Shown here: positions 52,301 to 60,287 of the stretch, one piece after another
Layout: each line of letters starts with the position of its first letter
Numbering within the stretch: position 1 is the first letter of the stretch
Source: an uncultured Myxococcales bacterium
GTDB taxonomy: Bacteria > Myxococcota_A > UBA9042 > CAIXZC01
Assembly: GCA_903895725.1 (NCBI GenBank)
Contig: CAITUV010000086.1
Location: 31,161 to 95,160 of the forward strand
Length of the DNA: 64,000 nucleotides
Direction: 5' to 3'
Notes under the pieces: generated by a model
What the model saw: only the letters and a program-made list of their open reading frames with translations
Told to the model about the DNA's origin: nothing
Database searches by the model: none
Translations under genes and position numbers: made by a program

Positions 52301-53002
52301 ACGGTTTCGGGAACCACCGAGGACGTGATGGGCAAGACCAAGGCCACCGATGCCAACCAGGGACCGTTCTGCGGCGGCAGCGGCGGCCCCGATGTGGTCT
52401 ACGGGTTCACGCTTACCGAGTGGCGCCAGCTCAACGTCCAGGTCGTCGCGGCGTTCACGCCCCGGGTCTACATCAAGAAGGACAAGTGCCTCGACGGCGA
52501 CGTGATGGCCTGTGGCCAGGCCTCGGTCCAGACGCCGGTGCTCGCACCCGGGACCTACTACCTGTTCGTGGACGGCGACGGGAACCTCCAGAAGGGGGAC
52601 TTCAAGCTCACCGTCACGGCCACTCCGCCGGGACCGCCCCCCAATGACGTCTGCTCCGGGGCCGAGCTGATGAACTTCCAGAACGGCACCGCCAAGGCCT
52701 CCGGCATGACCCTGTTTGCCACCAACAAGCACTCCGCTGCCTGTGGCGGGGCCGATGCCCCCGAGACCGTCTACAAGTTCGACGTTCCGGCCGGCACCAC
52801 CAGCCTCAGCATCACCGTCGACGCCGACTTCGCACCGGTCATCTACCTGGTCAAGGGAGATTGCGGCCAGGCCCCGATCGCCTGCATTCCGACCAACACC
52901 TACAGTATGAACTGGCCGACTTCAGGAACCTACTTCCTGTTCATCGACGGCAAGACCGCAGCGGACAAGGGGCTGTACACGGCGACGGTAACCGTGAAGT
53001 AG
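49379..53002 (+). CDS. Large secreted Gly-rich fibre/adhesin with PPC domains
   Basis: A 1207-residue secreted protein; the ATG at 49379 has GGGAGG six bases upstream and gives a signal peptide ending AVRA. The first 430 residues contain stretches like tail-fibre repeats (YVKLADLEG, NAKGAPANPAAGQLWW) and several CxxC motifs (LTCPGC, LTCAGC, TCASC). The middle (about 440-850) is beta-helix-like and then a Gly-rich region with GGGGGGNK, GGGGGGGGD, GGDGGGI tracts and a Cys pair, like the Gly-rich domain of ALK-type receptors. Two PPC domains follow (NDTCDQPVMLDL..., NDVCSGAELMNF...), each ending in a GTYYLFVDG/GTYFLFIDG strand. I infer a surface adhesin. Confidence 0.88.
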   Translation: MTRLAVATFAMLAFLGVSGAVRAEVPYTLSYQGFLTDAVGNPVTGEWTITFSFYHVKTGGEPFHQETVDVVTQLGLFSVLLGEDEGNAVDLAEFAGGEVYLELSIETDVGPVVLKPRQPIVSNPFAFHASAAALAEDAGKLGGKEPSAFVTVENAAEVCVTPDTLAGLVEALGFVPGPHYTDADVAAYLQESGFGACQCYGDDQVAAYLLASGYVPGPHFSGDYADLAGAPDLNAYVKLADLEGTLAAFGVLLADGSVPVSGNLNFMGKQAVNLVVHNAKGAPANPAAGQLWWETGAKQLKVYDGTQWVQAGGGNAMDLTCPGCVDASDVSFPFAAGSDKGGAALSALDLTCAGCVGAEEVGFAWAKGVLPGGDAEHALTADSATNALTANQAANVTCASCVQVGEIDPAALAGKYVSYDPTQSQLGVTTVQKAIDKLASGGAVSFQEGNGTIVPYVEQWGLPAYGEATTYVHMMNPSQPKVLMHLYAGESSGFATSNNLVVAYQFAPNQYSADVTGNAGETALQVGNPSIFNSGSHVLIHQTVGTGGNGTGAGSYELNQVVSVQGSTLQLVKPLKNTYKSCGDTCGRAQAVVAASYNQLEIVNGGTLKPAQDLDGSGKMGGIVYIRAQKIVVKNGGKIIADGAGFYGGDLAGPCEWWSCGVPGDSQCNTATGNASTSANCTGGGGSRVNVCAWQGGSYCNNANTGGGGGGNKTAGDAGSAGWNSWTGGGAGGSALADGDTKLHFGGGGGGGGDYWCENGRGGDGGGIIVLGATTIIIEKGAVVSANGLYGSPQTLCGGGNNYPVTGSGAGGTIAMFADQFVVDGTVTATGGPKHDGKNGTFGGKGGDGWTLQKATMPGVVNESFAKGVEIWVDGANVTPTVGDPNGKGTPSWDSVNKKWGADGLAAWSTGPLNLTSVVPWTLGEHTIKFKETGGAGGDIKMFMYVIYPFTKSVPPINDTCDQPVMLDLKAGSATVSGTTEDVMGKTKATDANQGPFCGGSGGPDVVYGFTLTEWRQLNVQVVAAFTPRVYIKKDKCLDGDVMACGQASVQTPVLAPGTYYLFVDGDGNLQKGDFKLTVTATPPGPPPNDVCSGAELMNFQNGTAKASGMTLFATNKHSAACGGADAPETVYKFDVPAGTTSLSITVDADFAPVIYLVKGDCGQAPIACIPTNTYSMNWPTSGTYFLFIDGKTAADKGLYTATVTVK

Positions 53003-53011
53003 GCAGTGGGC

Positions 53012-53878
53012 TCACTGCCCGCCGTTCTTCACTCCCCGGGCACAGAAGATCCCGACCCATCCGTGGCTGTTGTGCTCCCGGGCAAACCGGCAGATACGCT
53101 CGAAAAAGTCCTCCTCCACCTTGTCGTTGTGCCGCATGAGGAGGAGGATCTTGAAGCAGGTGATGATCTTGAGGAACAGGTCGAGGCCGATGCGGGCGCT
53201 CGTGAGGACCTCCACGGGGGTGGCCACGTTCACGAAGCCGGCCTCTCCCATGTACCCGGCCAGCTTGCGGCCCACGAAACGGTCGCCTCCGTAGGACGTC
53301 TGCGCCTTCTCGGCCAGGCGCAGCATGTCGGAGAACCCGGGTGGCTCCGGGTAGAGCGTCAACCAGCCGTTGTCGACATCCGGGATCAAGGCGATCCCGC
53401 CCGGCTTGAGCACCCGATGGATTTCGCGCAGCGCTTCCACCGGTGCCTTGAGGTGCTGGAACACGAGGCGGGCGTAAACGAAGTCGAACGACTCGTCGGG
53501 CTGCTCCAGGTTGTAGATGTCGCCGGGCATCACCGTGAGCCGCTGGTTCTGGGCGGCCAGCGCTTCGGCCATGCTGCGCAGGCTCGAGTCCGGCTCGATG
53601 CCCACCACCTGGCCTCGAGGTACCAGCTCCCGGGCGATGCGGTCCGCCACGATCCCCTGTCCGCAACCGATGTCCAGGACTCGCATGGACTCAGTCAGGC
53701 CCGAATCGCTCAGGAGCATCTTCTCCCGAGACCAGAAGAACAGGGCCTGCTCCTCCAGCCGACGGAACTCCTCCTCCTTGCAGGGCAACTTCCCGAAGTC
53801 GTAGCTTCCTCTGTCGGTCACGGCATACCTCCCAGGCGGCAAAGCCTCCCCGGACAGTCCAGCGATGTCCGCAGGCAT
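53012..53878 (-). CDS. Class I SAM-dependent methyltransferase
   Basis: A 288-residue methyltransferase. Motif I is VLDIGCGQG (residues 67-75), followed by VVGIEPDSS (motif II) and LTVMPGDIYNL, then the FDFVYARLVFQHL motif, as in the Methyltransf_11/25 group. The first 50 residues are extra and helical (KEEEFRRLEEQALFFWSREK). The start at 53878 keeps it clear of the folK start. The C-terminal 130 residues are helical and probably hold the substrate pocket, so the substrate cannot be read off. It runs toward the adhesin gene and shares a 130-bp divergent gap with folK. Confidence 0.85.
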   Translation of the reverse strand: MPADIAGLSGEALPPGRYAVTDRGSYDFGKLPCKEEEFRRLEEQALFFWSREKMLLSDSGLTESMRVLDIGCGQGIVADRIARELVPRGQVVGIEPDSSLRSMAEALAAQNQRLTVMPGDIYNLEQPDESFDFVYARLVFQHLKAPVEALREIHRVLKPGGIALIPDVDNGWLTLYPEPPGFSDMLRLAEKAQTSYGGDRFVGRKLAGYMGEAGFVNVATPVEVLTSARIGLDLFLKIITCFKILLLMRHNDKVEEDFFERICRFAREHNSHGWVGIFCARGVKNGGQ

Positions 53879-54006
53879 GTGCTCATTATGGGTCGATTCC
53901 GGCTGCGTGGCAAAAAGCGGGCCGGGTACCATCGCCTGCTTGACTTGCAGGAGCACCGGGCGGTAAATGTCCGGCACGGTCGTCGGACCGGCAGGACGAG
54001 GGGGGC

Positions 54007-54633
54007 ATGGCAGAGACGGCATTCATCGGACTGGGGAGCAACCAGGGGGACAGCCTGGGATACCTGCGGTCTGCCCTGGAGGCGCTCGAGGCGATGCCCG
54101 GGATTCGGGTGGTGAGCTGTTCCGGAATCTATCGAACCCGGCCTGTGGGAGACGTGCCGCAGCCCGACTTCCTGAACATGGCCGCCCGCCTGGAGGTCGA
54201 TCTGGCCCCCGAAGCGCTGCTGGAGCGCATGCTGGAAGTGGAGCGGGGGCTCGGGCGGGTGCGGACCGTCCGGTGGGGACCCCGAACCATCGACATCGAC
54301 CTTCTCCTCCAGGAGGACCACGTGGTGTCGGGCCAGCGCCTCACGCTCCCCCATCCTGAGCTGGCCAACCGGGGTTTCGTGCTTGCCCCGCTGGCCGAGA
54401 TCGGTCCTGACTTCATTCACCCCGTGCTGCGACGGACGCTGGCCGAGCTCCACCGGAGCTGGGCCGTTCGGACCCTCGACGCCGACGCCCAGGTGCGACG
54501 GGTCGGTGATGCCGAAACCTGCGTGCGGCGTGTCGGCGATCCCGAGGCCCAGGTGCCTTGTGCCGTCAATGCCCAGGCCCAGGTGCAGCCAGGCAAGCGT
54601 GGACTCGGCGCAAGAAAGGCGGCGCAGCGGTGA
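54007..54633 (+). CDS. folK: Hydroxymethyldihydropteridine pyrophosphokinase FolK
   Basis: A folate-pathway enzyme with the signature GLGSNQGD at the N-terminus, RTVRWGPRTIDIDLLL and LPHPELANRGFVLAPLAE, all in order. Those motifs occupy residues 1-158, the normal FolK length. The remaining 50 residues are an extension with a short DAEAQV/RRVGD repeat, probably disordered. The stop overlaps the GTG of the next gene by four bases. Neither folP nor folB is nearby. Confidence 0.97.
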   Translation: MAETAFIGLGSNQGDSLGYLRSALEALEAMPGIRVVSCSGIYRTRPVGDVPQPDFLNMAARLEVDLAPEALLERMLEVERGLGRVRTVRWGPRTIDIDLLLQEDHVVSGQRLTLPHPELANRGFVLAPLAEIGPDFIHPVLRRTLAELHRSWAVRTLDADAQVRRVGDAETCVRRVGDPEAQVPCAVNAQAQVQPGKRGLGARKAAQR

Positions 54634-55715
54634 CTGCATCCCTCAACAACACGGACGAGCGCGTCGAAGAGGTCCCGGCAGGGTCTCGGAGGAGCCCTGT
54701 GGCCCGCTGGCTGCTTCTCCTGGTCCTGCTGGTTCTAATGGCAGCAGGAATCGGGGTCTACACCGATTTCGTGGAGCTGTCTCGTCACGTCACAGGGTTT
54801 GCCTGGTGGACCGTCGCTCCGGCCCTGGCCTTGGCATTCCTGAATTATGTCCTGCGGTTCGGCAAGTGGGAGTACCTGCTTCGGAAGGCCCGGGGGAGAC
54901 TGGATGGGGACGCGGACGAGGAGCAAGATGGGCCACGGAAGGTCCCGGTCCGGAGGGTGCTCCACACCCGACCCGAACCGGCTCAGGCCGGTCTGGCTTC
55001 CAGCGCCCTGGTCTTCTTCTCCGGCCTGGCCATGTCGGTGACTCCGGGCAAGGTGGGCGAGCTGCTCAAGTCCTTCCTGCTCAAACGGGTCAACGGGACG
55101 CCTGTGGCCGTTTCGGCCCCTGTGGTCGTGGGGGAGCGGCTGACCGACCTGCTCTCCCTGCTCGTGCTTGCCGTGTTCGGAGTGGCCGGTTCCGGCTACG
55201 GTTGGGACATCCTGGTGGCCGCAGCGATCCTGTGCGGGACCGTGATCGTGTTCGCCCTGTGGGGCAAGGCCGGGGAAGCGGCATTCAACCTGGCGGCACG
55301 GCTTCCGTTTGTGCGGATGCGTCGGGATTCATTCCTCGAATTGCAGCGGACCCTGCTGACGCTGGTGGGCTGGCGTTGTCTGGTGGTGGGAACGGCCATC
55401 TCGGTGGCCGCCTGGTTTGCGGAGTGTGCGGCGTTCTGGCTCGTGCTGCACGGGGCGGGCATCGATTTCTCTCTGGCCTCGGCCATGTTCGTGTATGCGC
55501 TCGGAACCATAGCGGGGGCCGTCACGATGCTGCCCGGGGGCCTGGTCGCGACCGAAGCCAGCATGGTGTTCGTGCTCGTGGAGGTCTTCAAGCAGGCAAC
55601 CCGTCCGGCCGCGGTCACGGCCGTCCTCGTGGTCCGGATCTGCACGCTCTGGTTTGCCGTCCTCGTCGGGGTGATCGCATTGGCCCTGTTCCGACGCCGA
55701 CACGGGGGGCAGTGA
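54630..55715 (+). CDS. Flippase-like (YbhN/UPF0104) membrane protein
   Basis: A 361-residue protein with about eight hydrophobic helices, starting at GTG overlapping folK. It has the lysylphosphatidylglycerol synthetase/flippase-like pattern: FLNYVLRFGKWEYLLRKARG, MSVTPGKVGELLKSFLLKRV (the conserved P-G-K-x-G-E motif), PVVVGERLTDLLSLLVLA and MLPGGLVATEAS. Members are thought to move or regulate lipids across the inner membrane. The predicted translational coupling with folK is odd. Downstream, two 61-bp repeats with a hairpin could end transcription. Confidence 0.88.
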   Translation: MTASLNNTDERVEEVPAGSRRSPVARWLLLLVLLVLMAAGIGVYTDFVELSRHVTGFAWWTVAPALALAFLNYVLRFGKWEYLLRKARGRLDGDADEEQDGPRKVPVRRVLHTRPEPAQAGLASSALVFFSGLAMSVTPGKVGELLKSFLLKRVNGTPVAVSAPVVVGERLTDLLSLLVLAVFGVAGSGYGWDILVAAAILCGTVIVFALWGKAGEAAFNLAARLPFVRMRRDSFLELQRTLLTLVGWRCLVVGTAISVAAWFAECAAFWLVLHGAGIDFSLASAMFVYALGTIAGAVTMLPGGLVATEASMVFVLVEVFKQATRPAAVTAVLVVRICTLWFAVLVGVIALALFRRRHGGQ

Positions 55716-55837
55716 CGAGGTGCCCCCACCCAACCTCCCCCACGGGGGGAGGCCGCGAATGCGACGGCAGATGGGGCGAGGTGCCCCCACCCAACCTCCC
55801 CCACGGGGGGAGGCCGCAGATGCGACGGCAGATGTGA
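55716..55837. repeat. Two 61-bp direct repeats with a hairpin, between convergent genes
   Basis: Units 55716-55776 and 55777-55837 differ at only a few positions. Each contains CCTCCCCC-ACG-GGGGGAGG, an 8-bp perfect GC-rich hairpin. Located between the flippase gene and the minus-strand coiled-coil gene, so it could serve as a bidirectional terminator. Confidence 0.85.
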
Positions 55838-55842
55838 CGAGG

Positions 55843-57696
55843 TTAGAAGCCTTCCCGACCGCGTTCGCGGCGTGAGCGCCGAAACACCATCCAGGCCACC
55901 AGAGCGGCGACGGCGAGGAGGACTGCGCCTCCGGCCGCAAACAGCCAGATCGGAGTCCCTTCCGGAGCATCGATCTGGCAATTGTCGGTCAGGTCCCTGG
56001 TCGACGCGGACACGGCGGCGGAGATGCGGGCCAGATCCGCTGCCTTGAGCGATACCCAGGACGGGCCGGCCACGGGATCGGGGTTGCCCAGTGCCCCCTG
56101 GAGGGCCCTGAGGTCGGCTGCATCCCGGCGCAGGGTGGAAACCTTCTTGCGACAGGTGGGACCGAGGGTCTCCCCCGCTTCGCCCGAGTAACTTCCGAGA
56201 GTGGCATCGGACTGCGTGAGAAGGGCCTGGATGCGGGTGGTGAGGGACTGGGCGTAATCGCGGCGCCAAGCCTCGACGGCCTCGGGCCATCCCATGCCAG
56301 CAAGCTCCTGTCTGCCGGTCTCGATCTCCTTCTCGATGCGGTCGAGCTGGGATTCGGCAGCGGGATTGAGCCCCTTGTCATCATGGAGCGCCAGCTTGAG
56401 CCCCTTGTCCGCCGTGCGCCGGGCGGAATCGAGAATCGGCCGGACCTGCTGGAGCGTGACCTTGGCCTGGCAGGTTCCCTGGCTGCACCGGAGCGGGATG
56501 TCGCATTCGCCGGTCCAGTCGCACTTGCTCTCCGCGCCGGCAAGACCGATGAACGTGTCGGCAGCCTCGATGGAGAATGCCTCCGAGCGCAGCACGGTAT
56601 CCACGGCCACCCGCTTGCGCTGACGGAGGGTCTCGGCCCGGGCATCTTCCTTGGCGCAGGCTTCGCGAACCATTTCAAAGTTGTTGGCCCGCACGGACAC
56701 GGCGAGCTGCTCCGCCTCGGCCTCGAGGTCTGCGATGCGGGTATCCGTGGCATCGGGGGTGAGCAGCATGTTCGAGATGGTCTCGGTGAAGCGGTCGAGC
56801 GACTGGGCATGCTCCTTCAAGTCCGCCTCGAGCGTGGTGAACGGGGTGCAGGGGAAGTACGTGGTGTGCCCCTGGAGCAGTGCGGTCCGCCGGGCCTCGA
56901 TACCGGTTCGGGCAGCCTCTGCCGTGGAATCGAGCTCGAGCCGTACCTGGTTGACCTGCTCTTCGAGCTTCCAGAGGCGCTTCTCGAGGTCGGTCGGCTT
57001 GCGGCAGCCGCTCATGCAGGTCTGCCATTCGCCGATTGATGCCAGGGCCCGGTGGAAGCTCAGGAGCGGCCAGATGTAGTGGGACGAGGGGCGGATTCCC
57101 TCGTCGCACGAGGGCATGTGGCCGAAGAGGTCGCCGTCCGAAGGGAGCGGCTCCCTGGAGAAGACATAGTGGGTCTGGAGTCCGTTGATCCGGGCGATGC
57201 TGGGCGGCCGCGCCGTGAGGTAGTCGTGGAGGTCGGTGAACACCCCGTCCCCCTTGCACGCGGTCTTGAGCTCCAGGGTCCACAGGAGGCCTGCCACCTG
57301 CTTGAAGTCCACCTTGCGGCAGTCTTCGACTCCTCGCAGGAGCGTCGTGAGCTGGTCGAGCGCGGGTACCACGACCTTGCGGAAGTCCTCGCACACCGAC
57401 TTGCGGCGCCAGTTGCACAGGTCGCTTCCCCGGAACACCTCGGCTACCTTCTCGAGATCGCCCACGATGAAGCCGAGCGTCTCGATGCACCCCTTCTCGG
57501 TATCCGCCACCTTCACGAGCCCAGAGTCGCACTTGCGGACGCACGAGTCGAAGTCGATTCGTGGCTCGGCATCGACCCGGCCAGCGGCCAGGAGGAGACT
57601 CAGGAAGAACGCTGAAAACACCATCGAGACCCGGAGCCCGCTCCGGGGGACCGGGTATCCGCGCTGCCTGCCAGGTTGTACGTCCGCCACCCGCAT
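55843..57696 (-). CDS. Coiled-coil surface protein with C-terminal membrane anchor
   Basis: A 617-residue exported protein of unknown function. A signal peptide (VFSAFFLSLLLAAGRVDA) begins about residue 26 of the frame starting at 57696; a start at 57624 with a shorter, uncharged n-region is the alternative. The mature part has about 18 Cys in the first two thirds (CVRKCDSG, CNWRRKSVC, CMSGC, CDWTGECDIPLRC) and long helical, Glu/Arg-rich stretches. The C-terminus has a Pro/Glu piece, a hydrophobic helix (PIWLFAAGGAVLLAVAALV) and a basic tail (RRSRRERGRE), so the chain is held in the inner membrane. The C-terminal order is like sorting tails but lacks the MYXO-CTERM Cys pair. Confidence 0.8.
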   Translation of the reverse strand: MRVADVQPGRQRGYPVPRSGLRVSMVFSAFFLSLLLAAGRVDAEPRIDFDSCVRKCDSGLVKVADTEKGCIETLGFIVGDLEKVAEVFRGSDLCNWRRKSVCEDFRKVVVPALDQLTTLLRGVEDCRKVDFKQVAGLLWTLELKTACKGDGVFTDLHDYLTARPPSIARINGLQTHYVFSREPLPSDGDLFGHMPSCDEGIRPSSHYIWPLLSFHRALASIGEWQTCMSGCRKPTDLEKRLWKLEEQVNQVRLELDSTAEAARTGIEARRTALLQGHTTYFPCTPFTTLEADLKEHAQSLDRFTETISNMLLTPDATDTRIADLEAEAEQLAVSVRANNFEMVREACAKEDARAETLRQRKRVAVDTVLRSEAFSIEAADTFIGLAGAESKCDWTGECDIPLRCSQGTCQAKVTLQQVRPILDSARRTADKGLKLALHDDKGLNPAAESQLDRIEKEIETGRQELAGMGWPEAVEAWRRDYAQSLTTRIQALLTQSDATLGSYSGEAGETLGPTCRKKVSTLRRDAADLRALQGALGNPDPVAGPSWVSLKAADLARISAAVSASTRDLTDNCQIDAPEGTPIWLFAAGGAVLLAVAALVAWMVFRRSRRERGREGF

Positions 57697-57891
57697 CGTC
57701 CAAAACCCCCTCGAGAGGGCATGGTTACCCCCTCGGGCTGCATAACCTCGCGCGAATGGAATTAAAGTGCAAGCAGAAGCTGGAGCGGATGTGCCGGGGG
57801 CGCGGGCAGACCGACGAACCTGGGGAGCTAGCAGCGCCCCCGCCTCCACCTCGCAGGCCGTGGGGGGGCCTGCAGCAACGGCCCGGGAAGC

Positions 57892-58109
57892 GCATCGGCC
57901 GTGGGGTTGCCCGCAGCAACGGCTTTGGGGGGCGCGTCGGCCGAGATCCTCCCGCCGCCTCCAGAGAGGCACAGCCAGGGGAGGAGGTCGTGCGTTCGGG
58001 GGCGTCAGGATGACGTGCCGAGGGCATCGGCCATGGGGTTGCCCGCAACATCGGCTTCGGGGGCGCATCGGCCGTGGGGTTGCCCGCAACATCGGCTCGA
58101 CCAGGCGCG
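57892..58109. repeat. Intergenic repeat element, copy 3 (partial)
   Basis: It holds one unit of the 40-bp family at 57892 (GCATCGGCCGTGGGGTTGCC...) and two more after 58023. Between them is a segment similar to the 85-bp right arm of copies 1 and 2, ending in TCAGGATGACGTGCCGAG (58005-58022), the exact inverse of the left end of copy 1. No matching left end is visible. The gap 57697-58127 holds no gene. Confidence 0.75.
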
Positions 58110-58127
58110 CAGCCCCGGATCGCCTCG

Positions 58128-59501
58128 CTACTCCACCGTTTCCTCGTTCCCTGGATCGTGCCGGTCGTCGGTGGGGATTCCGGCCTTGCGGAGCAGGTCC
58201 CGGAAGTACTGGCGGCCGAGGCCGGCGATGACGGCTGCCTTGGAGACGCTTCCGTTCGCCAACGAAAGCACGGTCGTGAGGTAGTCGACCTCGAACGAAC
58301 GGAGCAGCTCCTCCTTGGCTTCTTTGAACGGTGCCACTCGTTGCACGGGGCCTGACTGCCGCCCGGCGGCGGGGGGGCACAGGTCGAGAGAGAACACATC
58401 CAGGTCCGGCAGCGTCGCGGCCCGGCAGACGAGGTTCACGAGCTCCCTGACGTTGCCCGGATAGTGGTGCTGGACCAGCCGCTCCATGACCTGGGGCGGC
58501 AGCTCCGCCAGTCGTCTGCCCCCCTTGCCGTCATCGTTCCACGTGGCGGTTGCGAGCAGGTGCCGGACGAGGAGCGGAATGTCCTCCCGGCGATTGCGCA
58601 ATGGCGGAACCCGCAGCGGGATCGCGTTCAGGCGGTGGTAAAGATCCTCCCGGAACCGGCCTTCCCGAACCCGCTCGGCCAGCTCTCGGTTCGTGGCAGC
58701 GATGAACCTCAGGTCGAGCCTCACCGGCCGGGTCCCGCCAACCCTGCGGATCTCGCGCGACTCGATCACCCGGAGAAGGCGAGTCTGGAGCTCAAGGGGA
58801 AGCTCCGCGACCTCGTCAATGAACACCGTACCGCGATCGGCTTGCTCGAACAGCCCGATGTGGCTCACAGTCGCACCAGTGAATGCCCCCCTCTCGTGGC
58901 CAAACAGGGTGCTCTCCAACAGGTTCTCGGGAATGGCACCGCAATCCACGACCACGAGGGAAGCTTGCGCCCGGCGGGACATCGCATGCACCGTCCGCGC
59001 AACGACCTCCTTTCCGGTACCGGTCTCGCCGAGGACGAGCAGTGTGGCATCGGTCGGAGCGACCTGCTGTATCAAGTGGAAGAGCCGACGCATGGCAGGG
59101 GAGTGGCCGACGAGGTCCCCGAGACGGTCCTGCCCGGATAGCTCCGAGGTCACGACCTGGCGCTTCAGCTCAATCCCGATGGACACGTCGCCGAGTGTGA
59201 GCACGCTCGCATTCGCCAGGTAGGCATGCACGACGCGCACGTTGTTCACGAAAGTACCGTTGGTGCTCTCCAGGTCCCGCACGGCGAGCCCGTCGTCACC
59301 CCGGACGATCTCGGCGTGGAACCTCGACACAGCCTGCCCCGCAAGCACTACGTCGTTGTCAGAATGACTGCCGATGCGGATCGTACGGTGGCGGAAGGTG
59401 CGGCGGTCTCCGTCCGGCAGCTTCAGCGTACAGTCTTCCAGAACCACAGGCCTGGGTGCCAGCGGCGTCGTTTCCTGGTCCTCGTCCCACGTGTCCGTCA
59501 T
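58128..59501 (-). CDS. FHA-domain sigma54-dependent transcriptional activator
   Basis: A 457-residue regulator. An FHA domain covers about 22-112 (GSHSDNDVVL at 44-53, SRFHAE at 59-64, STNGTFVN at 79-86), replacing the usual receiver. The AAA+ domain has Walker A GETGTGKE (158-165), the sigma54-contact GAFTGA (205-210) and the NPNLxxxG-like sensor segments, plus RVPPLRNRREDI and HYPGNVREL near the end. A Fis-like HTH (GSVSKAAVIAGLGRQYFRDLL) is at the C-terminus. FHA-sigma54 activators are common in myxobacteria and are triggered by phosphothreonine-containing partners. Targets are unknown; no convincing -24/-12 promoter was found in the window. Confidence 0.96.
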   Translation of the reverse strand: MTDTWDEDQETTPLAPRPVVLEDCTLKLPDGDRRTFRHRTIRIGSHSDNDVVLAGQAVSRFHAEIVRGDDGLAVRDLESTNGTFVNNVRVVHAYLANASVLTLGDVSIGIELKRQVVTSELSGQDRLGDLVGHSPAMRRLFHLIQQVAPTDATLLVLGETGTGKEVVARTVHAMSRRAQASLVVVDCGAIPENLLESTLFGHERGAFTGATVSHIGLFEQADRGTVFIDEVAELPLELQTRLLRVIESREIRRVGGTRPVRLDLRFIAATNRELAERVREGRFREDLYHRLNAIPLRVPPLRNRREDIPLLVRHLLATATWNDDGKGGRRLAELPPQVMERLVQHHYPGNVRELVNLVCRAATLPDLDVFSLDLCPPAAGRQSGPVQRVAPFKEAKEELLRSFEVDYLTTVLSLANGSVSKAAVIAGLGRQYFRDLLRKAGIPTDDRHDPGNEETVE

Positions 59502-59606
59502 GTTTCGCTCCGGTTGGCGAGAGTAGCACAGGACCGGAACCCGGGCGAAAAACGTGGCGGCGTGAGGGATGCGCCGTGAGCCGGGATCGCTGATGCGCGA
59601 GAGGCG

Positions 59607-60287
59607 CTACGCGGTCACAGCCTCGGCCGTCGGTGCCTCCGGTGCCGTGCCGTTGCCGCGGGGGCGCTGTCGGGTGTGGGGGCGGAAGAAGCTGCGGACG
59701 AGCTCCTTGCGGCCGGGGTAGTGCGAGAGGAGCCGGCCCTCGTTGACCCGCAGGACTTCCACCAGCTTGCGTCGTGCGGCCAACTCGGAGCGCTTGGCGA
59801 TGTCGAGGGCCGCACTTGCCTGGGCCCGGGCGCTCTCGCAGTCCACGGCCTTCTTGGCCAGCTCGTCGAGTCTGGTGCCGCTGCCCTCAGCGATGGTCGG
59901 GAAGTGGATCTTGAGCGCCTGGACCAGGACGGAGATCTCACGGGCCCCCTCGCTGCCGTTGAGGGCGACCACCGCCCCCATCCCCTTGGGGAACAGCGCT
60001 TTGTATCGCGCATCCTTCCGGTCCTTGCCGACCTCGCACTGGACGAGCAGCTCAACCTTGCGGACCTGCTCGTCCAGATCGAGCTCCGCCTGCACGAACT
60101 GAGCAGCGGCCTTGATCTGAGCCACGCGACACTGCCGAACGTCGTTGGTGGCGGCCTCCAACTCCGCCATGGAGGTCTCGACACTCGACTGCATCTCCTT
60201 GACCTCCGGCTTGGCCCCGACAGCGGCCGAATGGAACCACGCATCCGCCAACAGCTCTGTGCTCGAACTTCTCTCGGTCCTGATCAT
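59607..60287 (-). CDS. Small coiled-coil protein, unknown function
   Basis: A 226-residue protein starting at 60287 (GGAGGTGCAG ribosome site). No signal peptide or membrane helix. It is almost all helix, with Ala/Glu/Lys heptads (EMQSSVETSMAELEAATND, AAAQFVQAELDLDEQVRKVE), likely coiled coil, and ends with a Gln/Pro/Arg-rich tail (HTRQRPRGNGTAP). Upstream is 600 bp without genes. It lies 105 bp ahead of the FHA-sigma54 activator on the same strand, so they may be co-transcribed. Confidence 0.7.
   Translation of the reverse strand: MIRTERSSSTELLADAWFHSAAVGAKPEVKEMQSSVETSMAELEAATNDVRQCRVAQIKAAAQFVQAELDLDEQVRKVELLVQCEVGKDRKDARYKALFPKGMGAVVALNGSEGAREISVLVQALKIHFPTIAEGSGTRLDELAKKAVDCESARAQASAALDIAKRSELAARRKLVEVLRVNEGRLLSHYPGRKELVRSFFRPHTRQRPRGNGTAPEAPTAEAVTA

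Noticed and set aside
49217..52732. A 1171-codon minus-strand frame opposite the Gly-rich fibre
   Set aside because: No domain, no ribosome site, and the plus strand has a signal peptide and PPC domains.
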